NCBI GenBank assembly: GCA_018394295.1
Contig: CP074573.1
Coordinates: 248,001 to 312,000 of the forward strand
Origin: Mycoplasmatota bacterium
GTDB taxonomy: Bacteria; Bacillota_I; Bacilli_A; Haloplasmatales; Haloplasmataceae
DNA: 64,000 bases
Direction of reading: 5' to 3'
In this document: positions 35,662 through 44,793 of the stretch, in pieces
How the letters are laid out: each line of letters begins with the position of its first letter
How positions within the stretch are numbered: the stretch's first letter is position 1
Made by a program: the position numbers and the translations under genes
The notes under the pieces: model-generated
Database searches by the model: none
Told to the model about the DNA's origin: nothing
The model's input: only the letters and a program-made list of their open reading frames with translations

Positions 35662-37425
35662 ATGGAGAATACACTTAAAAATGCAATTAATGAATTAAGC
35701 AGATATTATGAGGAATTTAAAGACTTAAACTTAGAAATTAAACATTCTAATGAAACAAAAATAGAAAATGGTATTTTATATTTTAATCAAGTCAATAAAG
35801 CGTTACTCTGTTTGGTTAATTATATTAATGGACGAAGTGTTGAGATTAGTGATCACTTTGAGACATTTGGAACGATGATTGATTTATCTAGAAACGCTGT
35901 CTATACGCTTCAGTATATGAAGTCAACGATCCGAAAGAAAGCGTTAATGGGTGTTAACAGCATCATGCTTTATACTGAAGACACTTATGAAGTAAAAGAT
36001 GAACCCTATTTTGGTTATATGCGTGGAAGATATACTAAGGAAGAAATAAAAGAAATTGTTAGATATGCGAAAATATTTGATATTGAAGTGATTCCATGTA
36101 TACAAACATTAGGACATATGGAACAGTACCTAAAATGGGTTAGTAGTCACAATATAAAAGATAATGATCGTGTTTTAATGGTTGATTTACCAGAAACATA
36201 TACATTTATTGAAAAACTCATCTCTTCTGTTTCCGAAATGTATGAAACAAGCAAGATACATATTGGAATGGATGAAGCCCAAGGATTAGGACTTGGAAAA
36301 TATTTGAAAAAGAATGGTTATAAAGAACAATTTGAAATTTTTTCAAGACACTTAAATCAAGTGGTAGAAATTTGTCAGAAACATGGATTTGAAGATATCA
36401 TGATTTGGTCTGATATGTACTTTAGAATGGCAAGTATTAGAGATGAATATTATGATTTCAATGTTACGTTTACTGATGAAGTTAAAAATAGCATCCCAGA
36501 AAATGTACAGTTAGTCTATTGGGACTATTATCAAACAGGGAAAGAACAGTATGATAATATGATCAATAAGCATAAAGATTTTCGTAAAGAGATTATTATG
36601 GCATCTGGGATTTGGACATGGACTAAATTGGTATATGACAAGAAGTTAACAGAAAACAGAGCATTAAAGTCAATCCAATCATGTATTGATAATAATATTA
36701 ACTCAATATATTTTACAATGTGGGGCGATGATGGTGCCTATTGTGATATGGATTCATCACTACTAGGTGTTTTTGATATGGCAAATTATAGTTTTGTTCA
36801 AGATAAGATGGACAAGGTAGTATTTAATTATATTACTAAATATGATTATGATTTATTTAATACCCTATCAGATCTAAATGAGTCACCAATATGTCCTGTG
36901 GCTTTACTTTGGGATGATCCATTATTAGGAATTTATTTAAATAATGAAATGATTAAAGATGATAATATTCTTAATACTACAAAGGATTTTTTAACTGAGT
37001 ATAGTGAGAAATTGAAGAAAACACAAAACCATTGTTTTTCATCAAAACACACATATTTGTTATCAGAAGTACTAAAATATAAACTATTGGTTAGAAAAGA
37101 GTTATTAGATTGTTATTTCAATAAAAAATCTATGACGAATGTTATTGAACTATGTGAAGAAGCAGTTCATTGGACCAAAGAGTTAACAGAATCATTTAGA
37201 ACGATGTGGATGAGCCGTTATAAACCATTTGGTTTTGAAGTAATTCAATCTCGATTAGCAACTATTATGATTAGATTAGAAGAAACAAAAAGAAGAGTAT
37301 ACGAATATGAGAATAAAGAAACTTCAAATATTATTGAATTAGAGGAAAAAGCTAAGCATAGTCAATATATTTATGAACGTCATGAGCTTATAGCGTATTC
37401 AAGTTACTCTAAGCTAGTTGGTTAG
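35662..37425 (+). CDS. Cytosolic GH20 beta-N-acetylhexosaminidase (GcnA-like)
   Basis: A 587-residue protein without signal peptide. The GH20 barrel is recognised by 'IMLYTEDTYEV', 'GYMRGRYTKEE', 'IPCIQTLGHMEQYLKW' and 'HIGMDEA' at about residues 200-206, where D204-E205 is the catalytic Asp-Glu pair of substrate-assisted hydrolysis. 'MIWSDMYFR', 'LVYWDYYQT' and 'FTMWGDDGAYCDM' are later substrate-binding strands. Streptococcal GcnA, also cytosolic and about this size, is the nearest type I recall. It would release terminal GlcNAc or GalNAc from imported oligosaccharides. Ribosome site 'taggagaag'; 11 bases after the first DUF4127 gene. Confidence 0.88.
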   Translation: MENTLKNAINELSRYYEEFKDLNLEIKHSNETKIENGILYFNQVNKALLCLVNYINGRSVEISDHFETFGTMIDLSRNAVYTLQYMKSTIRKKALMGVNSIMLYTEDTYEVKDEPYFGYMRGRYTKEEIKEIVRYAKIFDIEVIPCIQTLGHMEQYLKWVSSHNIKDNDRVLMVDLPETYTFIEKLISSVSEMYETSKIHIGMDEAQGLGLGKYLKKNGYKEQFEIFSRHLNQVVEICQKHGFEDIMIWSDMYFRMASIRDEYYDFNVTFTDEVKNSIPENVQLVYWDYYQTGKEQYDNMINKHKDFRKEIIMASGIWTWTKLVYDKKLTENRALKSIQSCIDNNINSIYFTMWGDDGAYCDMDSSLLGVFDMANYSFVQDKMDKVVFNYITKYDYDLFNTLSDLNESPICPVALLWDDPLLGIYLNNEMIKDDNILNTTKDFLTEYSEKLKKTQNHCFSSKHTYLLSEVLKYKLLVRKELLDCYFNKKSMTNVIELCEEAVHWTKELTESFRTMWMSRYKPFGFEVIQSRLATIMIRLEETKRRVYEYENKETSNIIELEEKAKHSQYIYERHELIAYSSYSKLVG

Positions 37426-37436
37426 GTGAGGAAAAA

Positions 37437-38948
37437 ATGAAAAAGAAAATAATTTTAATACCATTAGATGAAAGACCTTGTAATCAAGAGTTTCAAAAAC
37501 TTTTAACAATTGATACCGATTATGAAGTATTAACGCCACCTTTAGAATATTTAGGACTTCAAAAAAAACCAGGTGATATTGATAAAATATGGAATTGGTT
37601 ACATAAAGAAGTAAAAAATGCCTTTGGTTTAATTCTATCTATTGACACGTTATTGTATGGTGGACTTGTTCCATCACGTCTTCATAATCAAGGTGTAGAA
37701 GAGTTATTAAAAAGAATCGATGATTTAAAGGCTATTAAAACAGATAATAAAGATTTAAAGATTTATGCTTTTGATACTATTATGCGTACACCAAGCTATT
37801 CATCAGATGACGAAGAACCTGATTATTATAATGTTTGGGGTAAAGATATTCATGATTTTGGTGCCCTTACTCATAAGGTTGAAGTTAATGTTGCATCAGA
37901 ATCTGATAAGCAATTACTTAGTGAAATAAAATCTAGATTACCGATGGAGTTTTATCAAGATTATACTGACAGACGTAAAAAAAATGTTGAAGTCACAAAA
38001 AGAATCATTGATTTTGTTAAAGATGAAACAATTGACTTTATGGTTATTCCACAAGATGATGCAACGCCATTTGGATTAACCGCTAAAGATCAAATTGTCA
38101 TTAGACAATATATTCACGATCAAAAAACACAGTTGAAAGCTTATATGTATCCTGATGCAGATGGTGTTGCCAATACCTTATTAGCTCGATTAATCAATGT
38201 GGATAAAGGAATTAGACCAAGTTTCTATGTGAAATATGCTAGTGAAGCAGGTAAATTGGTCATTCCTTGTTTAGAAGACCGTCATATTATAGAAACAATT
38301 AAATATCAAATATTAGCAGTTAATGGTGTTTTAACATCCTGTGTGGAAAACGCTGATGTGGTGTTAATGATAAATGTTGCACCTAAAATGTTTGATGTAC
38401 GATTCTCTTATTTAAAAGGAATTGAACACGATGTATTTAGAAATTTAATTGAGTATATTGAGTATGCTGATTACGCTGTTAATACATTGAAAAAACCTGT
38501 TATTATCGGTGATGTTGCTTATGCGAATGGCTCTGATTTAGAGTTAGTTGACCTTATTTACCAAAAAGGTTTAACTTATAAATTAGCAGGTTATGCTGCT
38601 TGGAATAGTTCATCAAACTCATTAGCAACAGCTATTGCTCAAGGAATTATCTATAATATATATGGAAAAACAAAATCACATTTAGAATTCTTAGCGATGA
38701 GATTTATTGAAGATGCTGGGTATCAATCTATAGTTAGACAAATTGTTGTGGATCAATTACCTAGTATGGGTATGGACTTTTTTAACATTGATGGACCACG
38801 TGGAAAAGTTGCAACTATGGTTAAAGAGGGATTACAAAAATATATCAATGAGGAGCTACCAAAAGAGTATCCTGTAAAGATTGTAGAATGTTATCAACCT
38901 TGGTCAAGAATGTATGAGGTAGGCTTAAAGGTAAAAATCAAAGATTAG
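37437..38948 (+). CDS. DUF4127 family protein 2
   Basis: 503 residues, cytosolic, beginning MKKKIILIPLDERPCN. It shares with the protein encoded at 34133 the blocks 'LSIDTLLYGGLVPSRLH', 'IMRTPSYSSDDEEPDYY', 'IPQDDATPFGLTAKDQ', 'YPDADGVANTLLARLIN' and 'AAWNSSSNSLATAIAQG'. The two are divergent paralogues, not a recent duplication, so they may act on different parts of the substrate or form a heteromer. 'DADGVA' here replaces 'ADEVGC' of the first copy at a conserved position, a possible specificity difference. Role unknown. Confidence 0.86.
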   Translation: MKKKIILIPLDERPCNQEFQKLLTIDTDYEVLTPPLEYLGLQKKPGDIDKIWNWLHKEVKNAFGLILSIDTLLYGGLVPSRLHNQGVEELLKRIDDLKAIKTDNKDLKIYAFDTIMRTPSYSSDDEEPDYYNVWGKDIHDFGALTHKVEVNVASESDKQLLSEIKSRLPMEFYQDYTDRRKKNVEVTKRIIDFVKDETIDFMVIPQDDATPFGLTAKDQIVIRQYIHDQKTQLKAYMYPDADGVANTLLARLINVDKGIRPSFYVKYASEAGKLVIPCLEDRHIIETIKYQILAVNGVLTSCVENADVVLMINVAPKMFDVRFSYLKGIEHDVFRNLIEYIEYADYAVNTLKKPVIIGDVAYANGSDLELVDLIYQKGLTYKLAGYAAWNSSSNSLATAIAQGIIYNIYGKTKSHLEFLAMRFIEDAGYQSIVRQIVVDQLPSMGMDFFNIDGPRGKVATMVKEGLQKYINEELPKEYPVKIVECYQPWSRMYEVGLKVKIKD

Positions 38949-38996
38949 TGAATTATTAATATTAATATAATGATTATGAAAGATAGGGAGGATAAA

Positions 38997-40463
38997 ATGA
39001 AAAAAAATTTACTATTATTATTGTTTATTTCAATTAGTTTGTGTTTAGTAGGTTGTAATAAAACTGAAACAAAAACAACAACTACATCAACAACAACATC
39101 AACATCAAAATCATGTGAAGAAGATCCTAATCAAGAAAAATGTGTTGAAGAAGTGAAATATGATTTTCAAGGAAAAGACTTTATTATTAGGGTAAATGAT
39201 CCTAATAAAGCAGATCCATTTAGTGATTCATTTGAAGGACTTTATCAAAGAGAAAAACAAGAGAATCAACGTCGTGTAGAAGAAAAATACCATATAAAAG
39301 TTAAATACGTTAGTTATTCACCTAATCCAAGTTGGGGTGTTCCTCGTGATAATTGGATCATAAATTCTGAGATAACAGGACAACCAGGAGCACATGTTTA
39401 TAACATCCCAGCATCTTCAATTCCTATTCTTGCAGCTGCTGGTGTTATTGCACCTTTAGGAGAATATTATGATAAATATGCAGATGCTCAATTTGTAGAA
39501 AATAAAAAAGAATTTGTTAAATTCAAAGATGAGTTCTATGGTTATGATGATTCCTATCCATTTACTAATTTTGGATTATATTATAATCAAGATCTATTAG
39601 TAGAACTTGGTTATGAACCTGATTATCCTACAAAGATGTGGGAAGAAGGAGAATGGACTTGGGAAAATTTTGAAGCTTTCGTAAAAGAATTAAATACAAA
39701 ATTAGAACCTCAGGATGGAGAGTATCCTATGGGAGGAATACTATATGACTGGGCATACGGTATGGTACCAGCAAATGGTGGTTATTTTCTTAATGATGCA
39801 TTAGAATCTGGTGTTAAAACGCCTGAAACTATTGAAGCACTTGAAAATTTAGCGGAATTATATGCTATTCCTGGAATGTGGATTAATGAAGTTGATTACT
39901 CTCTTGCGACTGAAGAAAATTTTAAACAAGGTAAAGTTGTGTTTAATCCTGGAGAGAGTTGGCATGCATTTGATCCATCACGAATGGGAGAAAGAAGTTT
40001 TACAGATTTAGGATTTGTGCCTTTTCCAATAGGAAACCATGTGGTTGATGGAACGGCAGAATATAAAACGCTTGTAAGTATTTGGGGTCCTGCAACTTTT
40101 GTTTATAGTTCTGGTTATGATGATGTTCCTGAGGGCTATGAACATATGATGTTCTCAACTGAAACCATTTTTATGATACATAGTGAATTATTATATTTTG
40201 GAGATTTACAAGATACATTTATTGATTTATCAATTAACTTCTTAAAGTACTATGCAGATGAAAAATCGGTTAATGCTCACCTAAATGTAATAGATAAGGC
40301 TTATAATGAATATCTATATGGGTTAGGTAAGGATTCTTTCGGATGGGAAGAAAGTAATTTTAATGTTCAAATAAATAGTGCGATAAGTAATAATAACGTT
40401 CGTGCTCAAATGACAATATTGGATGAAAATATGAAAAGTGCAATGGATTCTTTATTTGAATAG
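38997..40463 (+). CDS. Extracellular sugar-binding lipoprotein 2 (ABC importer)
   Basis: ATG 38997 follows AGGGAGG (38985-38991); an in-frame ATG at 38970 would put charged residues before the signal peptide. 488 residues, lipobox 'CLVGC', Thr/Ser linker with the same 'CEEDPNQEKC' pair as the lipoprotein encoded at 9916. The binding domains of the two can be aligned without gaps over most of their length ('FYGYDDSYPFTNFGLYYNQ', 'EGEWTWENFEAFVKELN', 'YDDVPEGYEHMMFSTET'). Two such proteins and two permease pairs suggest two related substrates. The strong hairpin at 40509 ends the operon behind it. Confidence 0.88.
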   Translation: MKKNLLLLLFISISLCLVGCNKTETKTTTTSTTTSTSKSCEEDPNQEKCVEEVKYDFQGKDFIIRVNDPNKADPFSDSFEGLYQREKQENQRRVEEKYHIKVKYVSYSPNPSWGVPRDNWIINSEITGQPGAHVYNIPASSIPILAAAGVIAPLGEYYDKYADAQFVENKKEFVKFKDEFYGYDDSYPFTNFGLYYNQDLLVELGYEPDYPTKMWEEGEWTWENFEAFVKELNTKLEPQDGEYPMGGILYDWAYGMVPANGGYFLNDALESGVKTPETIEALENLAELYAIPGMWINEVDYSLATEENFKQGKVVFNPGESWHAFDPSRMGERSFTDLGFVPFPIGNHVVDGTAEYKTLVSIWGPATFVYSSGYDDVPEGYEHMMFSTETIFMIHSELLYFGDLQDTFIDLSINFLKYYADEKSVNAHLNVIDKAYNEYLYGLGKDSFGWEESNFNVQINSAISNNNVRAQMTILDENMKSAMDSLFE

Positions 40464-40508
40464 TTAAATAAAATTCTCCAATAAAAAGATTTAATTATTA
40501 CAAGTAAA

Positions 40509-40543
40509 AAAGGTACTATTCATAAGAATGGTACCTTTATTTA
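40509..40543 (+). terminator. Strong intrinsic terminator at the end of the glycan operon
   Basis: AAAGGTACTATTC (40509-40521) pairs with GAATGGTACCTTT (40526-40538) with one wobble and an ATAA loop, followed by a T-rich stretch. Marks the end of the main operon; the SGNH gene downstream needs its own promoter or read-through. Confidence 0.8.
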
Positions 40544-40594
40544 TTACTAAGAAATAGTATTAAGATTTTAATAAAAAGAATGGAGATAATGTAT

Positions 40595-41146
40595 ATGTGT
40601 AAAAAAAATATTGTTTTCCTTGGTGATTCTATAACAGCAGGATTTACCTTACTAGAAAATTATGATAATGTAGTAAACTTAGGTGTAAGTGGTGATAAAA
40701 CAACTGAAGTATTAGATCGTATTCATGATGTGTTTCAATATAATCCTGAAAAATTAATAATTCTTATTGGAATAAATGATTTTTTAGTTAATAAGAAAGT
40801 TTGGTTTCATCCTACTGAAATTAATATTCCAGAGAATTTTCAAAAAATAATTGAAATATTAAGAGAGAATTTACCTGATACTAAGTTTTATAGTATCTCG
40901 ACATTTCCATTAGGAAAAAATGAACTTTTTAGTAACGATTTATTACCACAATATAATCAAGAAATAGATGACTTAAATAATGAATATAAAAGAATATCTG
41001 AGAAATATCATGTAGAATTTTTAAATATTAGTCATATATTAAAAGATGATAATGGTATTTTGAAAGATGAATATACATTAGATGGTGTTCATTTAACGGA
41101 AGCTGGATACAAGAAATATTTAGAAGCAATTAAAGAATTATTATAA
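40595..41146 (+). CDS. SGNH/GDSL hydrolase (probable carbohydrate esterase)
   Basis: ATG 40595 is chosen since GGAGAT (40582-40587) is 7 bases before it; ATG 40580 and 40589 are in frame but overlap or abut that site. 183 residues, no signal peptide. Block I 'FLGDSITAG' (Ser12 nucleophile), block II Gly in 'NLGVSGDKTTEVLDRI', block III 'IGINDFL' (Asn) and block V 'DGVHLTEAGY' (Asp/His) are all present, so the active site looks complete. Such small SGNH enzymes often remove O-acetyl groups from sugars. As the first gene after the operon terminator it may complement the GH20 and GHL10 enzymes by deacetylation. Confidence 0.88.
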   Translation: MCKKNIVFLGDSITAGFTLLENYDNVVNLGVSGDKTTEVLDRIHDVFQYNPEKLIILIGINDFLVNKKVWFHPTEINIPENFQKIIEILRENLPDTKFYSISTFPLGKNELFSNDLLPQYNQEIDDLNNEYKRISEKYHVEFLNISHILKDDNGILKDEYTLDGVHLTEAGYKKYLEAIKELL

Positions 41147-41182
41147 GAAATATGTTTATTTTTCATTCATGAGGTGAAAGGT

Positions 41183-42763
41183 ATGAAAAAAAGAAAATAT
41201 GATATTGTTATTATTGGTGGAAGTATAGGGGGTACCCTAGCAGCATTATCATGTGCTAAGATGGGGAAACGTGTTGTCTTAACGGAAGAAACGAAATGGA
41301 TTGGTGGACAATTTACAAATCAAGCTGTTCCAGCTGATGAACATAGATGGGTAGAAGAATTTGGTTGCACAGCTACTTACCGACAATTTAGAGATGCTGT
41401 AAGAGATTATTATAAGAATCATCCTTATATTAAAGAAGGTATTAAATCAAAGAAAAATTTAAATCCTGGTGAGGGTTGGGTGAGTAGAATATGTCATGAA
41501 CCTCGTGTATCGCTAAAGATTTTAGAAGATATGCTTTTACCTTATATAAACAAGGGTTCAATCACAATTTTAACTGAGACAAAAGCAATCTATTCTAAAA
41601 AAGTGGAAGATGATATTAAGAGTATTACTGTTAAAAGTTTACCCACTAATGAATTAATTGAATTAATAGGAAAATATTATCTAGATGCTACCGATACTGG
41701 TGAATTACTTCCCTTAACTAGTACAGAATACATTACTGGAGCTGAAAGTAAGGATGAGTTTAATGAACCCCATGCATTAGATACTGCTAATTGTGAAGAT
41801 ATGCAACCTACGACTTGGGTAGCTGCTCTTGAATATATAGAAAATGAAGATCACACGATTGAAAAACCGGAAATGTATGATTTCTTTAGAAATTATCAAA
41901 TGAATTATGATGATGATGTCATTTTAAGTTGGTATGCCCCAGACCCAGATGAGCGAAAGAAGCGATTATATGGGATGTTTGACTGGATTACAACGAAAGA
42001 TGGTCAACAAATTCCACCGTTATTTACCTATCGTCGAATTATTAATAAAAATTATTTTAAGGAAGAATTTAAGTTAAATGATGTGACATTATTAAATTGG
42101 CCTATGAATGATTATTATTTAGGTAATATTTTTGATAATGAAAATAGTGAATATCACAAATATATGGCAAAACAACAAACATTATCACTTGTTTATTGGT
42201 TGCAAACTGAGGCAGATAGACCAGATGGTGGTAAAGGTTTTAAAGGATTAAAACTTCGTGGTGATGTACTGGGGACTGAAGATGGATTAGCGATGGCACC
42301 TTATATTCGAGAATCCCGTCGAATAAAGGCAAAATTTACAGTGGTAGAACAGGATATAAATGCTGATATACAAAAAACCTTACCACATTTTTGGGATACC
42401 GTTGGAATAGGTTGTTATCATATTGACATCCATATGACAACCGTCTCAAACTCCTATTTTTATCATACGAGTTGGCCATTTGAAATTCCATTAGGATCAA
42501 TGATCCCAATAAAGACCAAGAACTTAATTGCTTCTTGTAAGAATTTAGGAACAACTCATCTAACAAATGGTTGTTATCGATTACATCCAGTTGAATGGAA
42601 TATTGGAGAAGTTGCAGGATATTTGGCTAGTTATTGTATCAATCATAATATTACTCCTGCAAAACTGTATGAAGATAAATATCTTGTTGAAGAATTTCAA
42701 CAGTTATTAATAAAAAATGGGATAGAGTTACACTGGCCTGAAGATAAAGTGCATGCCATCTAA
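41183..42763 (+). CDS. FAD-dependent oxidoreductase (PF12831 type)
   Basis: ATG 41183 with GAGGTGA (41171-41177) 5 bases upstream; GTG 41174 is inside that ribosome site. 526 residues, cytosolic. Rossmann FAD motif 'DIVIIGGSIGGTLAALSCA' with E in 'VVLTEETKWIGGQFTNQ', then 'LDATDTGELLPL', typical of the FAD_oxidored family, and the C-terminal FAD contact 'THLTNGCYRLHPVEWNIGEV'. Relatives occur in polysaccharide utilisation loci, but their reaction is mostly unknown. It could oxidise a sugar or sugar derivative released by the locus. Probably co-transcribed with the SGNH gene (about 36 bases apart). Confidence 0.85.
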   Translation: MKKRKYDIVIIGGSIGGTLAALSCAKMGKRVVLTEETKWIGGQFTNQAVPADEHRWVEEFGCTATYRQFRDAVRDYYKNHPYIKEGIKSKKNLNPGEGWVSRICHEPRVSLKILEDMLLPYINKGSITILTETKAIYSKKVEDDIKSITVKSLPTNELIELIGKYYLDATDTGELLPLTSTEYITGAESKDEFNEPHALDTANCEDMQPTTWVAALEYIENEDHTIEKPEMYDFFRNYQMNYDDDVILSWYAPDPDERKKRLYGMFDWITTKDGQQIPPLFTYRRIINKNYFKEEFKLNDVTLLNWPMNDYYLGNIFDNENSEYHKYMAKQQTLSLVYWLQTEADRPDGGKGFKGLKLRGDVLGTEDGLAMAPYIRESRRIKAKFTVVEQDINADIQKTLPHFWDTVGIGCYHIDIHMTTVSNSYFYHTSWPFEIPLGSMIPIKTKNLIASCKNLGTTHLTNGCYRLHPVEWNIGEVAGYLASYCINHNITPAKLYEDKYLVEEFQQLLIKNGIELHWPEDKVHAI

Positions 42764-42821
42764 ATCATTTAACAAAGTTCTGTATAATATATTTTTCTTA
42801 AATAAGCAATAAATAATTAAA

Positions 42822-42852
42822 AGGGTATTTGTTTGATGCAAATACCTTTTTT
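42822..42852 (+). terminator. Intrinsic terminator
   Basis: GGTATTTG (42824-42831) and CAAATACC (42839-42846) form a perfect 8-bp stem followed by six T's. Ends the SGNH-FAD oxidoreductase transcript. Confidence 0.85.
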
Positions 42853-42908
42853 GATTATAAGAATCTTTTTTAATTTAATTAGTATATATATATATTTTGT
42901 GTATTTGA

Positions 42909-42917
42909 TGATATAAT
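42909..42917 (+). promoter_or_regulatory. Extended -10 promoter element
   Basis: TGATATAAT with no good -35 hexamer at 16-18 bases upstream (TATATA there). About 50 bases before the WG-repeat gene at 42965. An extended -10 can substitute for a poor -35. Confidence 0.35.
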
Positions 42918-42964
42918 AATGCTAAATTATGGGAAAATTATATTTGTTATAAGGGGGAATTATT

Positions 42965-44560
42965 TTGAAAATGAGAACTAAGGTCATTTTAATTTTGGGG
43001 AATCTTTTGATAATAACAGCTATTATTTTGCTCGTCATAAAGGGATTGTATTATCAAAATTATGTATATGTGTATCCTATTACAGGAGATGTCTTTGAAT
43101 TTAAGCATGAAATTGATGGTAAAAAGGGATTAATTAATGTTAGTAATGGTGAAGTTATTGCTGATGAGATATATGAAGATATAGAATGTGACACTATCGG
43201 AGCAGTTTGTAAAACTAAATTGAATGGAAAGTATGGGATTATTGATCTAAATGGGAATGTTTTAGTGAACAACTTATATGATAACATGAAGTTTAATTCT
43301 AACTTTTACTATGTAGACAAAGATCAAAATTATAGCCTTATTTATCTTAGTGATCGCAATACTCTAAAGATTAACTTTTATGATATAATGGATTTAAAAT
43401 CCAACTTATTGATTGTTGAGAAAGATTTAAAATATAGTATTATTGATATGGAAGGGAATACCATTTTAGGTCCTTTAGATGAAGGGATTGTCATTGAACA
43501 TGTTAGTCATCAGTATGTTCTTATCACAAAAGATCAACAGTATAGTTTAATAGATATAGAAGGAAATATAATCGTTGATTACTTACCAAAGAATCAATTT
43601 ATTTACCGTATAGATTCTACAAATCAAATTGTCTATACTCGTTATCTACATGATAAGTATGGATTCATTAATTTTAAAGAAAATATAGTCGTTGAACCAG
43701 TATATGAGGAATTATCATCATTTGTCGATAAAATAAGTTCTGTAAAATTAAATAATAAGTTTGGATTTATCAATGATAAAAATGAAGTTGTAATAGACTT
43801 CAAATATAGTGATACAAATAATTTTAGTGAAGGATTAGCTTGTGTAGAATATAATTCTAAGTATGGTTATATCGATAAATTAGGAAATATTGTAATAGAT
43901 TTTCAATATTCTAATGCTCGTGATTTTAAAGATGGTGTAGCTATAGTTGATGAATATAAATTTATTAATAAAAATAATGAATTCATTATTCCTACCCATA
44001 ATAGTAATCATGATATTGAATATAAAAATCTATATACTTCATATAGAAAAATGAAATATTATTATGTAAATGATGATGGTTCTGTTTTTTATAAAAATTG
44101 GAAAGAGGATTATGGTTCTTTAATTGAAGAAGGGACAAAAATTACTAATAAAGAAAGTAAGGTTATCCTTGATAAGGAATTTCACAATATTGAATATATT
44201 AATGATAATATGTTTTGCATAAGGTCAAATGAATCATATGAATGGGAATGCTACGACATGGAAGGTGAAAGGGTATTTAAAAAATATATGTATAATACTT
44301 ATAATCACTATTTTATTGATTCCCCATATTTTTATTTACAGGATCACAATAATCATTATATATTTGATTATAATAGAAAATTAATTTATAAAAATGATAA
44401 AAGTGAAACTAATTTATACATTTCTAAATCTAATCAATTTATAGTAACTACAAAAGGAAATAAAATTTTATCTTATAATATAAACACTAAAGAAAAAAAG
44501 GTCATATACAACGTGTCATTTTTTAAGTCTTTATTCAGTGGCGAACTTTTCGATGAATAA
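42965..44560 (+). CDS. Membrane-anchored WG-repeat protein 3
   Basis: TTG 42965 lies 7 bases after AAGGGGG (42951-42957); ATG 42971 is a possible alternative two codons later. 531 residues: N-terminal anchor ('VILILGNLLIITAIILLVIKG'), 'TGDVFEFKHEIDGKKGLIN', WG repeats such as 'KYGYIDKLGNIVIDFQYSNA' and 'KFGFINDKNEVVIDFKYSDT', then the conserved C-terminal region with 'NDDGSVFYKNWKEDYG' and 'NTKEKKVIYN'. It carries one additional repeat-like segment near the start relative to paralogues 1 and 2. Exported and membrane-attached; function unknown. Confidence 0.75.
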   Translation: MKMRTKVILILGNLLIITAIILLVIKGLYYQNYVYVYPITGDVFEFKHEIDGKKGLINVSNGEVIADEIYEDIECDTIGAVCKTKLNGKYGIIDLNGNVLVNNLYDNMKFNSNFYYVDKDQNYSLIYLSDRNTLKINFYDIMDLKSNLLIVEKDLKYSIIDMEGNTILGPLDEGIVIEHVSHQYVLITKDQQYSLIDIEGNIIVDYLPKNQFIYRIDSTNQIVYTRYLHDKYGFINFKENIVVEPVYEELSSFVDKISSVKLNNKFGFINDKNEVVIDFKYSDTNNFSEGLACVEYNSKYGYIDKLGNIVIDFQYSNARDFKDGVAIVDEYKFINKNNEFIIPTHNSNHDIEYKNLYTSYRKMKYYYVNDDGSVFYKNWKEDYGSLIEEGTKITNKESKVILDKEFHNIEYINDNMFCIRSNESYEWECYDMEGERVFKKYMYNTYNHYFIDSPYFYLQDHNNHYIFDYNRKLIYKNDKSETNLYISKSNQFIVTTKGNKILSYNINTKEKKVIYNVSFFKSLFSGELFDE

Positions 44561-44682
44561 GAAATAAATAATATTAAAGACAACTCTACTTATTCAATAT
44601 TTATTAATTATAAAGGGAAACTGTGTGATGTTTCGTTTTTTCTGTTATCCTAATAGATATTTGATTTATAACAATATAGTTA

Positions 44683-44711
44683 TAGAAAAGTAAAAATCTT
44701 TAGTATATAAT
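44683..44711 (+). promoter_or_regulatory. Promoter TAGAAA-N17-TATAAT
   Basis: TAGAAA 44683-44688, TATAAT 44706-44711, 17 bases apart, about 80 bases before the WG gene at 44794. An imperfect terminator-like stem (AAAATCTTTA with TAAAGACTTTTTT, one mismatch, about 44693-44727) brackets the -10 box as at 4220. Confidence 0.6.
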
Positions 44712-44793
44712 AAAATTAAAGACTTTTTTGACAATACATGAATCGTACAAGTATGGATTTAGATATTGAAAGTAGAAATAGAGGGAGAATTAT

